Shown: positions 34,701 through 42,997, counted from the stretch's first letter. The stretch is 64,000 nt of DNA from Hymenobacter sp. BT18 (GCF_012273015.1 NZ_CP050954.1:1178001-1242000); one strand, 5' to 3'. Notes: generated by a model from the sequence alone, not told the origin. Made by a program: numbers and translations.

Positions 34701-34959
34701 TCAGGTAGGTGCCATCGGAATTGGTGGTGGTACCCATGGTAGTACCCTTCACAACCACCGTAACGCCGGGTAGTGGGGTACCATTTTCCTGTAATACCTT
34801 ACCGGATACCGTTACATCGGCTAAACGGGAAGGAAAAGTGGCGGCCAGCGGAGCTGACAGCCCTGGGCTGCCCACCGCCGATAGTGCCAGAGCCGGCCAC
34901 CCTAGAACGGTCAGAAACGCCGCCCTCTGAAGTAGTTGTGCGTAAGAGTGTTGGGTCAT
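31786..34959 (-). CDS. SusC/RagA-family TonB-linked outer-membrane transporter
   Basis: The 1057-residue protein begins with a signal segment and the carboxypeptidase-like regulatory domain (VTVSGKVLQENGTPLPGVTV). A plug domain follows with VVVGYGTQERTSVTGAVASV and the Bacteroidota motif GTSVRVRGITSAGNNNPLYV, DIETIDILKDASATAIYG, then a 22-strand barrel ending in INFGF. It imports glucan oligosaccharides together with the SusD partner, powered by TonB. No N-terminal STN domain is visible, so signalling through an ECF anti-sigma factor is not expected. It is the first gene of the main operon; a 606-base spacer lies upstream. Confidence 0.97.
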   Translation of the reverse strand: MTQHSYAQLLQRAAFLTVLGWPALALSAVGSPGLSAPLAATFPSRLADVTVSGKVLQENGTPLPGVTVVVKGTTMGTTTNSDGTYLITAPENSTLVFSFVGFVRREVTMPAGGSTSLNVTLMEDTQALSEVVVVGYGTQERTSVTGAVASVTAREIASQPVADATQALQGRAAGVTVTSNGGAPGGAAGTSVRVRGITSAGNNNPLYVVDGFPLPEGGENQLNAISPNDIETIDILKDASATAIYGVRAANGVVIITTKRGKAGVSSINLDAYRGVQQVWRKLSLLNAEEYAVINNEGRLAAGEPIVVDRLKNPAALGEGTDWQDEVFRRAAIQNYSLSATGGSDVARFAVSGSYFQQDGTIVGSDFERFTLRANGDLQVNRILKIGNSISLTHLNDRQITSNSGNYGTVQQAIRIPAIIPVYRPDGYYYEPRATQDNFIEENPLASATITNQRFKRNRALTTFFAELEPIKGLRFRTNVGADFIFDQYNAFRPGVPVLIVTKPDGTPETFTTRYAQATSGASATASYAPSYLIENTLNYDHLFGDKHQVTVLLGQSAQEFNYSNVEAYRRNYARNDLQGINSGPRDPLFGSTAGRIQVPSHLASYFGRLNYEFAGKYLFQAVARYDGSSAFAPGKQFGFFPGVSAGWRISEEDFMKDNRVISNLKLRAGYGRVGNPNNADRFQYLFVVNPNISYPLGAVQSPQNGAAPTRLSNPELRWETNDQINVGVDVGFLDNRFEAIIDLYNRNSPNLIAGVPVSLVSGTYESVRRNAASAYNRGIDFALTSRNVQNAGRGLNWTSNLTLTAYKTKLEKLGAGEPYSDLAGLSGNILRYDEGVAFGSFYGFVADGLFQTPEDVASHATQPGAAPGDIRFKDVNGDKVIDDKDRTFIGNPNPKFTYGLNNTVTWMGFDLNVFLQGSQGNKIYNDNRVILESALYNSSNGSTRVLGRWTGPGTSNDVPRAYSGANSDPNRNLRVSSYFLEDGSYMRIKVLTLGYTLPESIMGRLSAKQLRVYASAQNLLTLTKYTGFDPEVGSRGVDLGIYPQPRTFLAGINFGF

Positions 34960-35049
34960 GAAGGTAGGTTTTGGGAAGGGTAAGTTCAGGAGGAATTTAG
35001 GCCAATGAACACTCCGTTCAGCCAGCCATGGATCAAGTCATTGCAGCTA

Positions 35050-35067
35050 CCCGCCATCGATTGCGGG
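35050..35067 (-). promoter_or_regulatory. Near-perfect 18-bp palindrome upstream of susC
   Basis: CCCGCCATCGATTGCGGG is symmetrical at 16 of 18 positions, 91 bases before the SusC start. The centre ATCGAT resembles the twin operators of the GH43 gene. It could be a regulator binding site. Confidence 0.45.
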
Positions 35068-35337
35068 CCATCAGGAGAGCAGAGGGAAAGCAGATAGTAA
35101 AGCTTCCCGCGGGTACCATACTTGGCGTTGTCTCCGCTGAACAGCAGGCCCTACTCTTCCTATTTCTTGGAACTACCAGCTGATAGGCAGCGGACAGTGT
35201 GTAAACCAGAAGATAGCGTAGTGGCGGCCGGAAGAAACAGGTGCGGAGCGCTGAGAGAGTGGGTCAAATATTCAGTGATTGTTTGGCAAATGCAAGCGTC
35301 AAAACCCGCCCAAAACGCTCCAAATGAGGTTTTTTAC

Positions 35338-35407
35338 CTTACAACACAAAAAACCGTTACGCTTACAACACACGCTTAGCCCACACTTATATAGCCTGTA
35401 TAGCCTG
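35338..35407. repeat. Direct repeats in the susC upstream region
   Basis: CTTACAACACA occurs at 35338-35348 and 35362-35372 (24-base period), and TATAGCCTG occurs twice in direct tandem at 35390-35398 and 35399-35407. They lie 380-450 bases before susC and just after the terminator of the sensor gene. The rest of the 34960-35565 spacer shows no believable gene. Confidence 0.55.
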
Positions 35408-35442
35408 CAAATGCCTTTTATTCGTCCAAGTATACTCGGCTA

Positions 35443-35480
35443 AAAAACAACAAAAAAAATGCGGGCTTAGCCCGCATTTT
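35443..35480 (-). terminator. Terminator of the sensor gene
   Basis: AAAATGCGGG (35456-35465) pairs with CCCGCATTTT (35471-35480) around a five-base loop. On the minus strand a run of eight T follows. It lies 86 bases past the stop codon, so the sensor gene and susC are separate transcription units. Confidence 0.88.
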
Positions 35481-35565
35481 CTATCTTTTTTTCCTCCGTT
35501 CCATTTTGATCGGGCACAACTACCCTAAACCCGAGTAAGTAATTACTTACCTAAGCAGCCCAGCC

Positions 35566-37560
35566 TTAGTCCTGCTCTTCTTCCACAGGCACCGTATCAT
35601 CCAGTAGTACGTGGGTCCAGCCCTCGTTTTCGTCGTAGTCGGGGGCCTGGCGACGGCGCTGCATAGCCTCCAACACCTTCTGCATAAAGCTCCAGCAGGT
35701 TGCTTGGCGCAGCTCCAGCACGCGGGAAAGCTCCTGGGAAGAGTACGTGCCCTTGTGCGTATGAATCAGGAAGACAGCGTACAATGCCTTCACGATAGAG
35801 AACTTACACTTCTGGAAAAGCGTGTAGGCCGTGGCCGACTCGACGTAGCGGCAGCGGGTGCACCGCCGGGAATGCGGCTCCCGCCCGTCGCAGTACTTTT
35901 CGTGCCCGCATTTACGGCAACGGTACCCATGCGCCCACTTCAAGTCAGCCAGGTACACCAGGCAGGCCTCTTTATCAGGATAAATCCGGCTGAACTCCCC
36001 GAAATCAACTTCCTTGGAAAGCACCCGGGCAGTCTGCGTCTGGTGTAAGTCGCGCTGCAGGTCGGTATTGAGCTTCTCGATGGCAGCCGACTGCAAAGCC
36101 AGCAGGCCATTGGCCTGCAGCAGCTCCCGGTTTTGGGCCACAATCGTTTCGCTTTGCTGGCGCAGCTCCTCGGTGCGTTTGGCGACCAGCTCTTCTAGCT
36201 CAGTATTGAGCTGATCCTTCAGTTCCTGGTTTTGGCGAAGCTGCTCTACCAATTGGTCCTGGGCCTGGTGACGTTTGCGGAGCTGCTTTACCAGCTTTTC
36301 CTGGGCCCGGATAGTGGCATCCTTAATGGCTTTGATTTTGTCACCTAACGCGTACGACAGCACCGCTACCTCGAGAATGAGGGCCATGTTCATGCTGTAG
36401 ACGGTGAAAGCGTTGGTAAAGAAGTTGATACCCAGCTTACGCGTAATCAGGAAAAGGACGCTGATAGCCACTAAGGCGTGGGCCAGCAGAAAATAGCGTG
36501 CCGGCCGAAAGCCTTTCCAGTATACCTGCAGGGCAGCATAGTAAATCATGCCATAAGGCAGCAGGTACAGCCAAAAGCCGAAGCCTGTTTCCAAGAATAG
36601 CATGTCCAACAGCAGCAGGCCCACGCTTGTCAGCACTACCAGGCGGGTGAGCCGGTCGTAGCGCGGGAGCTGCTGGGGCGCATCCAGAAACATGCGGGCA
36701 TAGTAGCTGAACGTAAGCAGCAGCAGTACCGGTGTGCCCGTATTCACCAGGGAGTTCAGCCAGGGCCAGTTGGGCCAAAGAAATTGAAAGCCCAGACCGT
36801 CTTCTGACAGAAACAGCAGGCTGCAGCTCAGCACATAAAGCACATACCGCAGGTATGTCTGCTCACCAATGAAGAGGTAGATGCACAGATTGTACACCAC
36901 CATAATAAACAGAATGCCATAGAAGCCACCCAGCAGGCCATATTCCGTTTGGGTGTGGGCCGCCAGCAGCTGCTCATTCCGCACCCGCGACAGGAAGCTG
37001 GTTTTGGAAGAGGATTTAAACTTCAGGTAGTACGTCTGCGTCTGGCTTGGGGGCAGCGGCAGCGGAAACAAATAGTTTTTGTAAGGATACTGGCGAGAGG
37101 CAAACGGCAGATTGGCCCCCGTCTGTATACTGTCGTAGGTGCCGGTGCCGTTGGGCCGGTAAAACGTTAAGGCCCCAATGTGGGAGTCGAAAGTTTCCAG
37201 GTACCAGTGCTGCCCGGCCCCACGGTTGGTGTTGTACAGGGTCACGCGCATCCAATAAGTAGAACTGGTGTTGCGGATGGCCCGACTATCCGGATGCAGC
37301 GCATTGAAGCGGCTACTCCAAGGCTCCTGGCTTACCTGGTTTACGGTAAGCGTATTGGAGGCATCTTCCAGAATACTGTAGAATCCGGGGTCGATGAACA
37401 GCTCCCCCAGTCCCTTCTGCAGGCGCAGGGTATCTTCGCGGCTTACCGGCGGGGCAGCCTGGACGCGCACTAGGCCACTGCCCAGCAGCATTCCTAAAAC
37501 GACCAGGAGCCGGGCGGTAAACGAGGACTGGTAAAACCAAGTGTACATAGTGGGAATCAT
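35566..37560 (-). CDS. 7TM-DISM sensor fused by a coiled coil to an IS1595-type transposase zinc-ribbon domain
   Basis: The product is about 664 residues from ATG 37560 (alternatives 37599 and 37548). An N-terminal signal/anchor helix is followed by an extracytoplasmic 7TMR-DISMED2-like sandwich (about 50-190, STYWMRVTLYNTN, QHWYLETFDSH), seven membrane helices (about 207-405, starting GLLGGFYGILFIMVVYNLCI) and a long coiled coil (about 410-510). The C-terminus (about 522-640) matches the IS1595-family transposase DNA-binding zinc ribbon: Cys548/Cys551 and Cys567/Cys570, then ATAYTLFQKCKFSIVKAL, HTHKGTYSSQELSRVLELRQ and TCWSFMQKVLEAM. The DDE nuclease domain is absent, so it cannot transpose. 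By architecture it should sense an extracytoplasmic ligand, perhaps a sugar, and bind DNA from the membrane. It follows GH5 by about 80 bases and lies directly upstream of susC, in the place of a locus regulator. Confidence 0.85.
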   Translation of the reverse strand: MIPTMYTWFYQSSFTARLLVVLGMLLGSGLVRVQAAPPVSREDTLRLQKGLGELFIDPGFYSILEDASNTLTVNQVSQEPWSSRFNALHPDSRAIRNTSSTYWMRVTLYNTNRGAGQHWYLETFDSHIGALTFYRPNGTGTYDSIQTGANLPFASRQYPYKNYLFPLPLPPSQTQTYYLKFKSSSKTSFLSRVRNEQLLAAHTQTEYGLLGGFYGILFIMVVYNLCIYLFIGEQTYLRYVLYVLSCSLLFLSEDGLGFQFLWPNWPWLNSLVNTGTPVLLLLTFSYYARMFLDAPQQLPRYDRLTRLVVLTSVGLLLLDMLFLETGFGFWLYLLPYGMIYYAALQVYWKGFRPARYFLLAHALVAISVLFLITRKLGINFFTNAFTVYSMNMALILEVAVLSYALGDKIKAIKDATIRAQEKLVKQLRKRHQAQDQLVEQLRQNQELKDQLNTELEELVAKRTEELRQQSETIVAQNRELLQANGLLALQSAAIEKLNTDLQRDLHQTQTARVLSKEVDFGEFSRIYPDKEACLVYLADLKWAHGYRCRKCGHEKYCDGREPHSRRCTRCRYVESATAYTLFQKCKFSIVKALYAVFLIHTHKGTYSSQELSRVLELRQATCWSFMQKVLEAMQRRRQAPDYDENEGWTHVLLDDTVPVEEEQD

Positions 37561-37641
37561 AAGAGGCACCCAATTTACTAAACCCAACGTTGTTGCCACT
37601 GCGGCCGGGCACTGCCAGCCGGGCGGATAAACCGCTCCCGC

Positions 37642-39516
37642 CTATTGCATCGTTCCGGAAACGGGCGCAGAGGCCTTGGGCAATGGTACCCGCTCAAACA
37701 GCACCCAACTGATGCGGGCACCGGGTTCTTTGGTTACCAGACGTAACTGGTGGGCGCCAGCGGGCAGGTTTTTGGCAGGCAGCGTTAGCGTTGTCCAGAC
37801 GTCGCCGGGACCCGTGGGCGGCACCACCAGCTCGGCCAGCGGCTGTCCATCCAGCAGCAGCTGGAGCCGGGCCACTGTAGCCGTAGCATTGGCCACCCGC
37901 GCCTGCAGCTGGCAGAAGCCCGGCTGCGTCACCTCAACCGAGTATTGCACCCACTCGTTGGGTTCCAGCATGTCTACGGCCACGTTATGGGCTTTGGGGT
38001 CGGCCACCGGGCTTATGTCCACGCCATCGTTGCGATACTGACGGCCCTGGTTCCAGCTTTCCGGCTGCCCAAACTCCGTGCGCTGCGCGTAGGTGTCATG
38101 GTAAGCTGAGCCGGCCCGGCCCATGTCGTAGTCGGCGGCAACCAGGCGGCCGGGCAGTTGCTGCGGGGCAAAGGCCCGCCCCCCTTCCGCCGGCCGCAGC
38201 AGGGCCTGTACTACATCCCAGTTCACCTTGCTGTGCCTGACCTGAACATTGCGCAGCAGGGTCTTACGACCCGCCGAGGTCAGAATGCTGCCGTAGGCAG
38301 GCACGGAGAAGATGCCCGTAGTGGCATCTACCCGCTTAATGTTCCAGTGGCACCAACCAATGCCCAGGTTATTCAGCTCCGTTACGGCGGCGGCAAACCA
38401 CTCGTTGGCATTTTCCCCCGTCTCCCCTACCCATACCGGCACCTGCCACTTGTCGCGGAAAGCGGCCAGATTCTGGAACGTGTTGATTTGATTGGGGTTT
38501 GGGTCGCTGGATGTGGGTTCGTTGCTGCACCAGTAGCGGTGCGCGTTGTAAACCAGATTGGTCCGCAGCGGCTCGGGGAGCTTATCCGGGGTGAGGTTTG
38601 TGTATTCGTTGCCGTAGCCATTTCCTTCCAGCATCAGCAAGTGCTGGTCGTTCTGGCTCCGGACGGCCTCCAGCAGGCGCACGTAGAGGGCGCGCAGTTC
38701 CTGGTTGTCGGCGCTCAGGCCGTTCTGCGGGGTTAAGCCGTGCGGCTCATTGATCAGGTCGTAGAAGGCAATGCTGGCGTTTTGCCGGTAGCGGGCCGCC
38801 AGCTGCTTCCAGAGCTGTACGGTAGCATCCTGGTACACCAGCCGGCCTTTTGCATCCCGGCGCTTCCAAAGGTCCAGGGGCACTAGGTTGTCGTTGATGT
38901 TGCGGTCGACGCCCTGGCCGCCGGGAGCGGCGTGCAGGTCGAGTACGACGTAGAGGTTGCGGGCCTGGCACCAGCGGAGCACCTCATCCAGGTGCCGGAA
39001 GCCCTCCAAGCTCTGACCGGTAAATAACAGTCCCCGGTCATTCCAGGCCGCCAGGGAATCGGCGTAGGCTGTAAGCTGCCCGGGATCCTGCAAGGCTTTG
39101 TAGCGTAACCGGCGCTGAGTAGAGGTCAGGAACAGATCATAGTGAAAAGGCACGCGCACGCAGTTAAAGCCCTGATCTGCCAGGAAGTCAATGTCGGCCT
39201 TGGTCACAAAGTTTTTCCGGTACTGGCGGTAGAAATCCTCTACTTGCTGCACCGGCATAGTGCGCAGCAAAGCTGCCTGTATTTGCCCCTGGGAGTTCAG
39301 AGAACCGGTGCGGAGAATGTAGCTTTCCTGTAGCAGCCACCCGCCCACATTTACGCCGCGCAATACTACTTTATCGCCCCGCCCATTTACCATATCGGGG
39401 CCCTGGGCCCGCAACAGTTGCCCTGCGGCGGGCCGGGCCCCGAGGCTCAGCAGCCCGCCCAGCAGTAAGGCCACGCTACCGCGAGCCACCGGGCTCCACC
39501 TGCTTATCTTAATCAT
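37642..39516 (-). CDS. GH5 family glucanase with C-terminal carbohydrate-binding module
   Basis: The 624-residue exported protein has a GH5 barrel with RGVNVGGWLLQE (53-64, reminiscent of exo-beta-1,3-glucanases), the acid/base Glu257 in DLINEPHG and the nucleophile Glu365 in VGETGE. A C-terminal CBM6/CBM35-like jelly roll (about 475-610, VAADYDMGRAGSAYHDTY, EPNEWVQYSVEV, RLVTKEPGARISWVLFE) follows. It likely cuts beta-glucan. It is the first gene of the pair with the sensor protein, under a TAGATTTG promoter about 200 bases upstream. Confidence 0.9.
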   Translation of the reverse strand: MIKISRWSPVARGSVALLLGGLLSLGARPAAGQLLRAQGPDMVNGRGDKVVLRGVNVGGWLLQESYILRTGSLNSQGQIQAALLRTMPVQQVEDFYRQYRKNFVTKADIDFLADQGFNCVRVPFHYDLFLTSTQRRLRYKALQDPGQLTAYADSLAAWNDRGLLFTGQSLEGFRHLDEVLRWCQARNLYVVLDLHAAPGGQGVDRNINDNLVPLDLWKRRDAKGRLVYQDATVQLWKQLAARYRQNASIAFYDLINEPHGLTPQNGLSADNQELRALYVRLLEAVRSQNDQHLLMLEGNGYGNEYTNLTPDKLPEPLRTNLVYNAHRYWCSNEPTSSDPNPNQINTFQNLAAFRDKWQVPVWVGETGENANEWFAAAVTELNNLGIGWCHWNIKRVDATTGIFSVPAYGSILTSAGRKTLLRNVQVRHSKVNWDVVQALLRPAEGGRAFAPQQLPGRLVAADYDMGRAGSAYHDTYAQRTEFGQPESWNQGRQYRNDGVDISPVADPKAHNVAVDMLEPNEWVQYSVEVTQPGFCQLQARVANATATVARLQLLLDGQPLAELVVPPTGPGDVWTTLTLPAKNLPAGAHQLRLVTKEPGARISWVLFERVPLPKASAPVSGTMQ

Positions 39517-39721
39517 AATACTGCCTCTCTCCGAGGATATAGTTTTCCCAACCCGACGCCGGCGGCGCCCAGGACTGGAAAAAGACCAGGAATACGGGGA
39601 GACTCCTAAAGGTTACTTAATCGATTGCAGGATACTGGAAAAAATACGCACCCAGTATCCCACAAGTCGGCAAGCAGCCGAAAGGCAGCAGATCAAAATA
39701 AAGCTTCGTGTGCGGAAAAAG

Positions 39722-39729
39722 CAAATCTA
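39722..39729 (-). promoter_or_regulatory. TAnnTTTG promoter of the GH5-sensor unit
   Basis: The minus strand reads TAGATTTG. Between it and the GH5 start lie a perfect 9-bp inverted repeat, GGATACTGG (39630-39638) with CCAGTATCC (39652-39660), and an AATCGATT core (39619-39626) like that of the GH43 operators. Two adjacent hairpins (39812-39829 and 39828-39847) lie in the part nearer menA and may end menA transcription. No gene is visible in 39517-39934. Confidence 0.5.
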
Positions 39730-39934
39730 TATCCGCGTTTGCGGCCCGATAGCACGGGTTTACGCTTACTACCCACCCCGCAGCTATACTGTTAGCCCAC
39801 ACGCAAACTACCCGTCAGGCTACTGACGGCAGGCAATATGGCCTGCCCGGGCGCTTTCCATACCGGCCAAAAAAACAATGTGTGGACCGACAAAAAAATG
39901 TGGCCACTCAGCCATCCGCAGGAAGGCAAGGAGG

Positions 39935-40870
39935 TTACAGCAACTGCCCTACCCCAAACAGTAAGGTAAACACGAGGGTAGTCAACGCCATTTGCTTTAG
40001 CAGAGGGTCTAGTTCCCGGGAGTTCTGACGCTGCCACACCTGCCAGGCATTACGCAGCAGTAGCGGTGCGGCGGCCACAAACAGCCACTGCCACGGCGAA
40101 TGGTACGTAAGCGCCACGTATACTACTGCGCAGCCAAAGCCCAGCAGCAACAGCAGCCAGTGGTAACGGCGGGCATGGCGTGCCCCTAGGCGCACGGGGA
40201 TGGTAATCTTGCCTGCCAGTTCATCTGAGCGAATATCCCGGATGTTGTTCACGTTGAGCACGGCCGTTGCGAAACAGCCCAGCGCAGCTGCCGGGAGTAG
40301 TACTGGCCAAGGCAAGGTACGTACCTGCAGAAAATACGTACCACACACGCCCACCAAGCCGAAGAAGATAAACACCGACAGGTCGCCAAGGCCCGCGTAT
40401 CCGTAAGGCCTGGCACCAGCCGTGTAGTTTACGGCCGCCCAGATAGCAGCCAGTCCCAGCAACAAAAACGCGCCCGAAATCCAGAGGCCGGCCGTGCCCA
40501 GGGCTACCCAGAGCAACGCCAGCCCACTCAGCAAAGAAAGTACTCCGAACACGGTCATGCCGCGCTTCATCTGCGCCGGGCTGATGGCGCCACTTTGCAC
40601 GGCCCGCAGCGGGCCCTCCCGGTGGACGCTGTCGGCCCCGTTCTGAGAGTCGCCGTAGTCGTTGGCCAGGTTACTCAGAATCTGCAGCAGTACGGTAGTC
40701 AGCGCGGCCAGGCCTACCACCGAGCCCCGGAACTGCCCGGTGCTGGCAGCCAGAAAGCCCCCCGCCATGATGCTGGCCAGCGCCAAAGGCAAGGTCCGGG
40801 GTCGAAAAGCAGAAAGCCAGGCTTTGGCAGGTGTACCCGAAACAGCGGAAGCAGAAGAAGGAGAGGTCAT
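39935..40870 (-). CDS. menA: 1,4-dihydroxy-2-naphthoate polyprenyltransferase
   Basis: The 311-residue UbiA-superfamily membrane enzyme attaches the prenyl chain in menaquinone synthesis. Both Asp-rich motifs are visible: NLANDYGDSQNGAD and NVNNIRDIRSDELAGK. Eight to nine membrane helices and RPRTLPLALASIMAGGFLA at the N-terminus agree with MenA. It is followed by nothing co-directional for 400 bases, and a HAD phosphatase gene lies 27 bases upstream on the same strand. Confidence 0.95.
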   Translation of the reverse strand: MTSPSSASAVSGTPAKAWLSAFRPRTLPLALASIMAGGFLAASTGQFRGSVVGLAALTTVLLQILSNLANDYGDSQNGADSVHREGPLRAVQSGAISPAQMKRGMTVFGVLSLLSGLALLWVALGTAGLWISGAFLLLGLAAIWAAVNYTAGARPYGYAGLGDLSVFIFFGLVGVCGTYFLQVRTLPWPVLLPAAALGCFATAVLNVNNIRDIRSDELAGKITIPVRLGARHARRYHWLLLLLGFGCAVVYVALTYHSPWQWLFVAAAPLLLRNAWQVWQRQNSRELDPLLKQMALTTLVFTLLFGVGQLL

Positions 40871-40897
40871 GAAAAATGAAACTGCAACGGGGGCTTG

Positions 40898-41569
40898 CTA
40901 GGGCATCAGCGCGGGCTGTAGGGCCGCCACTTTGGAGGCCGACAACTCGTTGAAATGCTCAATTACCAGGTCGGCTTGGCTTAAGTCCTGCAAATTGGAA
41001 TGCTCACTGCGGTAGCCAATGCAGAAAAGCCCGGCGGCTTTGGCCGCCGCCACGCCGTTGGTTGAGTCCTCAATGACCACGCACTCCGCCTTTGGCCCGG
41101 TTGCCAGGCTGGCGGCGTGTTCAAAAATAGCGGGGTCGGGTTTGGAGCGGGTAAACTCCTCCCCGCTCACTAAGTGCGCGAAGTAGGAACCCAGATTGAA
41201 CCGGCGCATCACCCGGTCGATGGTAGAGCGGGAAGCCGAGGAAGCCAGAATCAGCTGCATTCCGTGGGCATGCAGGTCTTCAATCAGGGCATGTACCCCA
41301 GCCAGCAGTTCCAGGCCCGGCTGCTCATCAAAAGCCTGGTTGAACCGGGCCCGCTTGGCCAGCACCAGCTCTTCCACCGCATGAGGCAGCGCAAAGCGTT
41401 GCTGAAGCTGCTGGTACACGTTTTTGGTAGAAGCGCCCGTGAACTGAGCGTACTCCTCATCCGTCAGGGTGAAACCGAGGTCGGCGAAGTGCTGAAAGTA
41501 GGCATAGCGGTGGACGGGCTCCGTATCGACGATAACCCCGTCCATATCAAAAATGACAGTACGAATCAT
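40898..41569 (-). CDS. HAD-superfamily phosphatase, beta-phosphoglucomutase-like
   Basis: The 223-residue cytoplasmic protein has HAD motif I FDMDGVIVDTEP (8-19), motif II ILASSAS, the conserved Lys in RSKPDPAIFEHA and motif IV VIEDSTNGVAAAKAAG, with an alpha-helical C1-type cap. It could be a beta-phosphoglucomutase or a sugar-phosphate phosphatase. It lies 27 bases upstream of menA and may share a transcript with it without a functional link. Confidence 0.9.
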   Translation of the reverse strand: MIRTVIFDMDGVIVDTEPVHRYAYFQHFADLGFTLTDEEYAQFTGASTKNVYQQLQQRFALPHAVEELVLAKRARFNQAFDEQPGLELLAGVHALIEDLHAHGMQLILASSASRSTIDRVMRRFNLGSYFAHLVSGEEFTRSKPDPAIFEHAASLATGPKAECVVIEDSTNGVAAAKAAGLFCIGYRSEHSNLQDLSQADLVIEHFNELSASKVAALQPALMP

Positions 41570-41627
41570 GTAAGGTGCAGACTGGCCGGCGGTGTGCTAC
41601 GGCAATGCACGGCCAGATAAGGAAAAG

Positions 41628-42221
41628 CTACTTTAGAATGGCGGCCACCAGCTCGTCGCTCATGGGCTTTACTTTGGACGGGTAGAAGGCTACTACCTGC
41701 CCCTGCTCATTCACTAAGTACTTGCAGAAATTCCAGGTGGGAGCGTCACTCACGGCGCCGTTTTTCGACTTATCGGCCAGAAAGCGGTACAAAGGAGCCG
41801 TGTCGTCGCCGGTTACGGATACTTTGGCAAACAGCGGGAAGCTTACCCCGTAGTTTTTCTCGCAGAAGGTGGCAATCTGCTCGTTGGTGCCGGGTTCCTG
41901 CCCGCCAAAGTTATTGGCCGGAAACCCTAGCACCACCACCCGGTCGCTGTACTTGTTGTAGAGCTCCTCCAGCTCTTTGTACTGTGGGGTGTAGCCGCAC
42001 TCCGAAGCCGTGTTCACGATCAGCAGCTTTTTGCCGCGGTACTGGCTAAGCTGCAAGGGCTTACCCTCAATGGTTTGTACCGTGAAATCGTAAACGGAGC
42101 CAGGGGTGGCGGTTTCGGTGGTAGGGTTCATGGGAGCGTCTGCCGGTTTCTGAGAAGAGGTGGAAGATGACAGCCCGCAGGCGGCCAACGAGAGCAATAG
42201 GACGGGTAGAGTAAATTTCAT
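41628..42221 (-). CDS. Glutathione peroxidase family protein, lipoprotein
   Basis: The 197-residue protein carries a lipoprotein signal (LAACG) and a thioredoxin-like GPx domain. The peroxidatic Cys is in NTASECGYTPQY, with the partner Gln in NNFGGQEPG and the Trp/Asn of TWNFCKYLVN, so it uses Cys, not selenocysteine. Such enzymes reduce lipid or alkyl hydroperoxides, usually with thioredoxin as donor. The lipid anchor places it outside the cytoplasm. Confidence 0.93.
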   Translation of the reverse strand: MKFTLPVLLLSLAACGLSSSTSSQKPADAPMNPTTETATPGSVYDFTVQTIEGKPLQLSQYRGKKLLIVNTASECGYTPQYKELEELYNKYSDRVVVLGFPANNFGGQEPGTNEQIATFCEKNYGVSFPLFAKVSVTGDDTAPLYRFLADKSKNGAVSDAPTWNFCKYLVNEQGQVVAFYPSKVKPMSDELVAAILK

Positions 42222-42346
42222 ACAAGAACGGTGGAGAGGGCGGATGTGTGTTGCAGCCGCTAAGATACTACCCCTGGCAGGGTGCCGGCTGCATTACCCG
42301 AAGATAAGGCTTTTCTCTCTACCCAAGTCTTTACCAGCCAGCTAGG

Positions 42347-42928
42347 TTAGCTGGTACGCGGCGTAAGCCATTTTTCTACATCGATAGGCTGCCAGCGGTC
42401 CATCTGATCCAATAGTGTGGCAGGGTCGGCAGCTTGCAGGAGCTGGCTCCGGTTTTCGCGGCGCAGCAGCTCCTCGTCGGCCATATGGTCGAGGGCGCGG
42501 AGCAGGTGGTCGTAGTAGCCAGCCACGTTGAGCACAGCTACGGGCTTCTTGTGCAAACCCAGCTGCCCCCAGGTAAGCACCTCAAACAGCTCTTCCAGCG
42601 TGCCGTAGCCCCCGGGCATGGCCACGAAGCCCTCGGCTAACTCGGCCATTTTCAGTTTCCGCTCGTGCATACTGGTTACCACGTGCAGCTGCGTGAGGCC
42701 GGTATGAGCCAGCTCCTTATCGGCCAGGAAATCGGGAATCACGCCTATGGCCTGTCCGCCGTGCTCCAGCACGCTGTCGGCAATGGTGCCCATCAGCCCT
42801 ACGCGGCCACCCCCGTACACCAGGGTCAGGTTACGCTCGGCCAGGATGCGCCCCATCAGCCGGGCTTGGTCGGTAAACAATTGGTTGCTGCCACTGCTGG
42901 CGCCACAATACACGGCTACACTTTTCAT
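42347..42928 (-). CDS. LOG family protein (TIGR00730)
   Basis: The 193-residue cytoplasmic protein has the family hallmark MPGGYGTLEELFEVLTW and the Rossmann-type start VYCGASSG. LOG proteins release the base from cytokinin or AMP-type nucleoside monophosphates. In bacteria outside plant partners the natural substrate is uncertain. Confidence 0.95.
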   Translation of the reverse strand: MKSVAVYCGASSGSNQLFTDQARLMGRILAERNLTLVYGGGRVGLMGTIADSVLEHGGQAIGVIPDFLADKELAHTGLTQLHVVTSMHERKLKMAELAEGFVAMPGGYGTLEELFEVLTWGQLGLHKKPVAVLNVAGYYDHLLRALDHMADEELLRRENRSQLLQAADPATLLDQMDRWQPIDVEKWLTPRTS

Positions 42929-42997
42929 CTTCGGTGATTAGGGAGAAGCAAAACCAGACCATGCGCCGGCCCGCTGCTCTCCGTTACATAAACAAAC

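Noticed and set aside
35122..35379. 85-residue plus-strand frame in the susC spacer
   Set aside because: It has no motif, no promoter and a low-complexity end, and it spans the probable regulatory repeats.
35566..36050. Insertion sequence of the IS1595 family
   Set aside because: Only the zinc-ribbon and adjoining helices are present, in frame with a membrane sensor. No DDE nuclease, terminal inverted repeats or target duplication are seen.
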